Shown here piece after piece: positions 59,952 to 64,000 of a stretch of 64,000 nucleotides of DNA. This DNA is from Mobiluncus sp034180645. GTDB taxonomy: Bacteria > Actinomycetota > Actinomycetes > Actinomycetales > Actinomycetaceae. Position numbers and translations under genes: made by a program. Numbering within the stretch: the stretch's first letter is position 1; every line of letters begins with the position of its first letter. The stretch covers positions 71,939 to 135,938 of the forward strand of contig NZ_JAXFNY010000016.1 of assembly GCF_034180645.1 (NCBI RefSeq), read 5' to 3'. A model generated the notes under the pieces. That model made no database searches, had not been told where the DNA came from, and was given only the letters and a program-made list of their open reading frames with translations.

Positions 59952-61717
59952 TGTCCCTTCCTGAGCTGAGCACCAAGTTTGCGTTTTTCACCGGTAAAGG
60001 TGGAGTCGGAAAGACTACGGTTGCTTGCTCTTTAGCTACCCGCGCGGCAGGTGAAGGTAAGCGAGTACTGCTAGTATCAACTGATCCAGCCTCGAATATT
60101 GGACAGGTATTCGGCCGTGAGATCGGTTCGGGCGGAGCAGAGCTAACCGACCTTGTGCCCGGGGCTATCAGTTTTGATGCGGTAGAGATTGATCCGGAGG
60201 CAGAAGCGGAGCGGTATCGCGAGTCTATCCTGGGTCCGGTTCGTGGCTTGCTGCCACCCGAGGTGCTAGCAACAACCGAAGAAACCTTGTCCGGTTCCTG
60301 CACGGTTGAAGTCGCTAGTTTTAATCGATTCGTTGACTATCTAACCAACGAAGACATTACTAGCCACTATGACCACATCATTTTCGATACCGCCCCGACC
60401 GGACACACCCTGCGGTTACTGTCCTTACCTGGTGATTGGTCTAGTTTCATTGATAAAGGCGCAGGTGACGCCTCGTGTCTGGGGCCGATGTCGGGGCTAG
60501 AGAAGAATCGGCAAACCTATCACGAGGCGGTCGCAGCTCTGTCTGACCCGGCACAAACTTCACTGGTTCTGGTGGCCAGGGCTCAAATCTCGACCCTGCA
60601 TGAAGCTAACCGTTCCACCGGTGAACTACTTGAGATGGGAATCAAACCCGCACTGTTGGTGATTAACGGGATCCTGCCAGTGAGCGCCGCTACCGATCAA
60701 CTGTCGGAGTCTATTTTCGCCCGGGAACAGGCGCTACTTGATGGCCTTGCCGCGAATACACAGCTGAGCGCAATCAATAGTGTTCCAACGGTACGGATCG
60801 AGTTGAATGCCACCCCGGTGATGGGGGTAGACGGCCTGTTACACCTGGGCGAGGCTGACGGTAATGAAACTTCGAGCGCGGGTCCCCTACTAGAGCCAGG
60901 CTCTGCGCAGTCCAATTCCGCGCTGCACGTTGGTTTATCCCATCTGGTGGATGAGCTAGCAGAAGGGAAACCGAAACTCGTCTTGTGTATGGGCAAAGGT
61001 GGGGTTGGGAAAACCACCGTGGCGCAAATGCTGGCATTGGAGCTCGCTAAGCGCGGCAAGCCAGTGCATTTGTCCACCACGGATCCTGCGAATCACCTCG
61101 ATGTTTCTCTCGAAGATCGCATCAAAGGTTTGACGGTGTCATCTATCGATCCTGACGCGGTGACGGCTAGCTACCGTGAAGAAGTGCTCGCCACCAAAGG
61201 CGCTTCTCTCGATGCCGACGGGTACGCACAGTTGGAGGAAGACCTGCGCTCCCCATGTACGGAAGAAGTGGCCGTTTTCAAAGCATTTTCTGAGGTCGTA
61301 GCAACGGCCCAAAACCAGTGGGTCGTCCTCGACACTGCCCCCACCGGGCACACCCTGCTATTACTGGACGCCACCGGGTCCTACCACCGCGAACTCATGC
61401 GCCAATCCGGACGTGACGATTCCGCGACCACGCTCCAACACCTGCAAAATACGGAAGTGACCCGGCCAATCCTCGTGACACTGCCAGAAACCACGCCAAT
61501 GCTCGAGGCACAATCCCTCGCAGTCGACCTGTCGCGAGCAGGTATTGAGCCGTGGGCATGGGTAATCAACCAGTCGCTCCCAGCAACCGAGACGTCATCA
61601 TCGTTCCTGCTACGACGAGCCAATGCGCAACAGAAGATAATTAACTCGGTCGCTGATCAGGCAGGGGTACAAGTGGTTCAACTGCCCGTCATGCTCGACC
61701 ATGAACTATGCAAATAG
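59951..61717 (+). CDS. arsA: Arsenite-stimulated ATPase ArsA, two-domain
   Basis: ArsA energises an ArsB or Acr3 efflux pump. The 588 residues hold two ATPase halves: P-loop GKGGVGKTT at 15-23 and again at 348-356, and DTAPTGHTL in each half. The three metal-binding cysteines of the family are present: C117 (SGSCTVE), C176 (ASCLGPM) and C436 (SPCTEEV). ATG 59951 overlaps the arsD stop. No arsB or acr3 gene lies in this window, so its partner must be elsewhere or lost. Confidence 0.95.
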   Translation: MSLPELSTKFAFFTGKGGVGKTTVACSLATRAAGEGKRVLLVSTDPASNIGQVFGREIGSGGAELTDLVPGAISFDAVEIDPEAEAERYRESILGPVRGLLPPEVLATTEETLSGSCTVEVASFNRFVDYLTNEDITSHYDHIIFDTAPTGHTLRLLSLPGDWSSFIDKGAGDASCLGPMSGLEKNRQTYHEAVAALSDPAQTSLVLVARAQISTLHEANRSTGELLEMGIKPALLVINGILPVSAATDQLSESIFAREQALLDGLAANTQLSAINSVPTVRIELNATPVMGVDGLLHLGEADGNETSSAGPLLEPGSAQSNSALHVGLSHLVDELAEGKPKLVLCMGKGGVGKTTVAQMLALELAKRGKPVHLSTTDPANHLDVSLEDRIKGLTVSSIDPDAVTASYREEVLATKGASLDADGYAQLEEDLRSPCTEEVAVFKAFSEVVATAQNQWVVLDTAPTGHTLLLLDATGSYHRELMRQSGRDDSATTLQHLQNTEVTRPILVTLPETTPMLEAQSLAVDLSRAGIEPWAWVINQSLPATETSSSFLLRRANAQQKIINSVADQAGVQVVQLPVMLDHELCK

Positions 61718-61742
61718 CGATTTACCGAAGCTAAGCAGTATA

Positions 61743-61810
61743 GGTCACCTCGTCTCTTCTACCAGTTATAAATTGTTGGACAGACGAGGTGGCCGTTTTT
61801 ATTCTGAAAC
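61743..61810 (+). terminator. Terminator after arsA
   Basis: GGTCACCTCGTCT (61743-61755) pairs with AGACGAGGTGGCC (61792-61804) over 13 bp with one G-U, followed by GTTTTT. The long loop is 36 nt. Confidence 0.7.
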
Positions 61811-61980
61811 TTGAATGGGATGAATCCTTGTTATTGCAACCAGGCGATATGCACGGCTCATCCCGATCCTCACGCCACTGAGCCCCCAAGTGCCATCCGT
61901 TGCACCCAACCGTCAGTCTGCAACCTCCCCGATTGAATGTCTCTGACAAGCCAAAGCACCACCGGTCTGAGCAAAATATA

Positions 61981-62013
61981 AGGACGCTCACTTTGTATCA
62001 AAATGAGCGTCCT
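61981..62013. terminator. 10-bp inverted repeat, start of second hairpin cluster
   Basis: AGGACGCTCA (61981-61990) and TGAGCGTCCT (62004-62013) are perfect arms with a 13-nt loop. The stretch 61811-61980 before it has no recognisable gene. Confidence 0.6.
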
Positions 62014-62015
62014 AG

Positions 62016-62298
62016 TGGTGGAGATGGGGGGGACGGGCGCGAGCGCCCGTCCCGGAGTTCCGGCTAAAACGGCACACCAGTGCCGTTTTTACGCCTCCGC
62101 ACTGTTGCGCGATGGCTCACGCGGCTTACCGCCGTTGCCATCGCGCTACGGGGGTTCAATCCCCAAACTAAAACGTCCAAAACCCCAGCAAAAGCTGAGG
62201 TTTTGGACGTGGTTATGGGAACGCTGGAGTTGATACGGATTCTATAGGCTTGCCAAAGGGCTGGTAGCAGTCGTTTTGGCTTGCTATCAAGCCAAAAC
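62016..62298. repeat. Cluster of six further hairpins in non-coding DNA
   Basis: After TGGTGGAGATGGGGG (62016-62030), which reads as a tmRNA-like 3' end on minus, come these inverted repeats. GGGACGGGCGC/GCGCCCGTCCC is at 62030-62053 and AAAACGGCAC/GTGCCGTTTT at 62066-62089. GCGCGATGGC/GCCATCGCGC is at 62107-62146 with GCGG/CCGC inside. GGGG-TTCAAT-CCCC is at 62151-62164. A 17-bp stem with one mismatch is at 62173-62210, and GTTTTGGCTTG/CAAGCCAAAAC at 62273-62298. I could not fold a known RNA from them. Confidence 0.65.
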
Positions 62299-62411
62299 CG
62301 TATTTGAGTACTTAGGCTTGTCAACTCGGTTTATGGCTGCTAATGGCACCTCGGGTAATCGTCTACACGGATGCGTGATTACCTTGAACGCATAAGCGTT
62401 CACAGACGCTA

Positions 62412-62446
62412 GTTTTGCGCAAAGGTTAGAGTTTTGCGCAAGGGTT
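62412..62446. repeat. 19-bp-spaced tandem repeat GTTTTGCGCAAnGGTT
   Basis: GTTTTGCGCAAAGGTT (62412-62427) and GTTTTGCGCAAGGGTT (62431-62446) differ at one base. They lie between the hairpin cluster and the broken helicase gene. The core TTGCGCAA is itself palindromic. Confidence 0.75.
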
Positions 62447-62465
62447 GCCCTGAGCTATAAGGACG

Positions 62466-63655
62466 CTAGAAGGGTGGGAAGCTTTTGAATGCCTCGGGGA
62501 GGTTATAGAGAATCTCGACGGCCTCTTTCTTGACATTGACATTTGACGAAAGGAGGAGCCCGAAATCCAGGTGAAGGGTTCCTCTTTCATCTATTCGGAG
62601 GGACTCAGGTTTGTTCTTTATGATGTAAGTTGCCGATTCACATGAGAATCCGGATCGCTGCAAAGCGATAGCTAGCTCGTTGGTACTGCCGTATTCAACG
62701 TAGTCATACTAGTTGTTCGGAAAGCTCTCGACATCGTGGATTTTCTTGTACTCGTTGGAGAAGCGCAGAAAGTAATTCGAAAGGCTGAAGAGAATTTGAT
62801 CCTCGATAGCTTTTAGGGTATTGGCCATGACAATATTGCGATGATTTCGGCTCCCATCGTAACGAATCATCTGATAGTCATTGATGAAGAAGCGTTCAGG
62901 ATTTCGCGTCTGGTATTGGAGTGCTTGGTTCATGATGTATTTGAGCCCGCGTCCTTCCATCCAACGGCAGAGGATGACGGCATACCAGCGGAGTTTCGTA
63001 TGCTCGTTGGTCTTCGGGTTTCGGTATCCCAACGTTGAACTTTCGTAGATGTCCCAGTGGAAAATGATGGCTAGTTTTTCGAGGAATTCAAGTACTCGAG
63101 CGTAATCGAATGACGCTCCATCGGTGCGCTCGGGATACTTGAGACCTTGCCTGATCGCATGTTTTAGGTTCTCTACTTGGTCGACTGAAATATTGAGATC
63201 TACGTCCTGAACAGCTTCTCTCCGTGCGAAATGATTGCGGATTGATGATTCTTTTTCTTCGTCGAGATGCGCAGCAAATTCTCTGCGCACGAGGCTCTGG
63301 CGGTCTTCCATGATGTCGCGCAAGAGAATGAGCTCGTAGCGGCGGATTATTGCACGCTTATCTTCGCTTTCGCTGGCCTTCTTCTCTGGCAAAGTAACGT
63401 CGCCGCGCAATAATCTTTCAATTACTTGCTTCTTGTCTGTGTTCCTGAACAGGTTTGGATCAGTCTCGATCGATAATTTCTGCGGCGGAATGTCCCCCTC
63501 TAGAAAGGCAATGTAGTCATCTTTACTTGTTGCTGATCTTTTCCCTAATTCAGAACCGAGCATGATGACATCACCGTAGAGGTTGTACTCGATGCACCCT
63601 ACCCTGCCGATCAAGTTGTTGAAATCTACTGGGCTCATCGTGGACAGACCGTTTT
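62466..63655 (-). pseudogene. C-terminal part of an SF2 DEAD/DEAH helicase, truncated and interrupted
   Basis: The minus-strand frame begins at the right with NGLSTMSPVDFNNLIGRVG, the region of helicase motif VI; the second Arg expected there (GRVGR) is Cys. About 310 further residues follow to FPNN, where an in-frame TAG at 62709-62711 interrupts. The same frame then continues YDYVEYGSTNELAIALQRSG and on to 62466, so the stop is a nonsense mutation. The whole N-terminal ATPase half is missing because the sequence changes to a plus-strand phage gene near 63655. Helicases of this shape occur in phage-defence loci; I cannot name the system. Base composition is A+T-richer than the chromosome. 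Confidence 0.75.
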
Positions 63656-64000
63656 GGATGTGTGGCACGCCGCCCTCCAGCTCTTCTTCCAAAACGACAC
63701 AGAGCTCATCGACTACGTCCAACGCGTTGTCGGGCTGGCCGCTATCGGCAAAGTCTACGTAGAAGCCTTGATTATCGCTTACGGGGATGGCCGGAACGGC
63801 AAATCAACGTTTCGGAACACCATCGCCCGCGTGCTGGGTTCGTATTCTGGGCATTTGTCGGCTGACGTGCTCACCATTTCCAATCGGCGAAACGTCAAAC
63901 CCGAGTTGGCTGAAGCCAAAGGCAAACGTCTGTTAATAGCAGCGGAGATGGAAGAAGGGATGCGCCTATCAACCTCCAACGTCAAGCAGCTCGCGTCAAC
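63655..64000 (+). CDS. Phage/plasmid D5-type primase-helicase (partial, runs off window)
   Basis: The plus-strand frame encodes LDVWHAALQLFFQNDTELID, YVQRVVGLAAIGKVYVEAL, the Walker A IAYGDGRNGKSTFRNTIARV, GSYSGHLSADVL, then NVKPELAEAKGKRLLIAAEM and EEGMRLSTSNVKQLAS. This is the SF3 helicase part of P4/D5-like primases used by phages, plasmids and integrative elements for replication. The 5' part is absent: similarity starts at the junction with the helicase remnant, so the gene may itself be truncated on that side. It continues beyond 64000. Confidence 0.85.

Noticed and set aside
62016..62400. A tmRNA gene on the minus strand
   Set aside because: Only the last 15 bases look like a tmRNA 3' end. 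The conserved 5' end with GGTTTCGAC and the tag-peptide frame are absent.

Overview
The window reads as one contig of a high-G+C Gram-positive (Actinomycetota) chromosome. The left end carries the actinobacterial housekeeping order yraN - DUF2469 - rnhB - lepB - rplS - trmD - rimM - KH protein - rpsP, all on the minus strand, with GTG starts, ATGA overlaps and TAnnnT -10 boxes throughout. The catabolic content (glucuronides, sialic acid, amino sugars, amino acid uptake) and an LAxTG surface protein suggest a host-mucosal member of the Actinomycetaceae. Mobiluncus or a relative is my guess; nothing in the sequence proves the genus.

Layout. 1-6632: translation and RNA-processing block, including a TrmD fused to a GNAT domain. 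6816-13693: Nudix hydrolase, NifX-like protein, S51 peptidase, a strongly asymmetric heterodimeric ABC exporter, and an XRE regulator fused to degenerate MNT and HEPN domains. 13739-16629: an ABC amino acid importer behind a long leader that I identify as a lysine riboswitch with a terminator/antiterminator switch. 16666-18016: ogt and a nitroreductase, converging. 18172-31629: a complete glucuronate regulon (GPH symporter, GH3, HAD, uxuB, uxuA, eda, kdgK, uxaC on minus; uidA and a LacI regulator on plus). 31792-32412: CadD-like transporter. 32682-44078: a sialic acid/amino sugar operon (SBP, permease, permease-ATPase fusion, ATPase, nanA, nanK, nanE, nagA, nagB) with a divergent FadR-type GntR regulator and its operators. 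44172-52923: ACT protein, UPF0210 protein, purT, a small membrane protein, NSS symporter, CDF exporter, an LAxTG mini-protein and a polysaccharide deacetylase. 52924-55248: a decayed zone with a PIN toxin tail, a cut-down RhuM, an orphan RelB antitoxin and a frameshifted alcohol dehydrogenase. 55485-58378: a TrpXYZ-type ABC importer. 58372-64000: an accessory region with dense hairpins, an arsenic cluster (ArsR-ArsC fusion, arsD, arsA, no efflux pump), a broken helicase gene and the start of a phage/plasmid D5-type primase-helicase at the window edge.

How the genes work together. UidA and possibly the GH3 enzyme release sugar acids, which the GPH symporter takes up. UxaC, UxuB, UxuA, KdgK and Eda then convert glucuronate to pyruvate and glyceraldehyde 3-phosphate. 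The sialic acid operon imports Neu5Ac and converts it through ManNAc, ManNAc-6-P, GlcNAc-6-P and GlcN-6-P to fructose 6-phosphate. The most interesting items for follow-up are the lysine riboswitch, the XRE-MNT-HEPN fusion, the asymmetric ABC exporter, the TrmD-GNAT and ArsR-ArsC fusions, and the two hairpin clusters around the ars genes.
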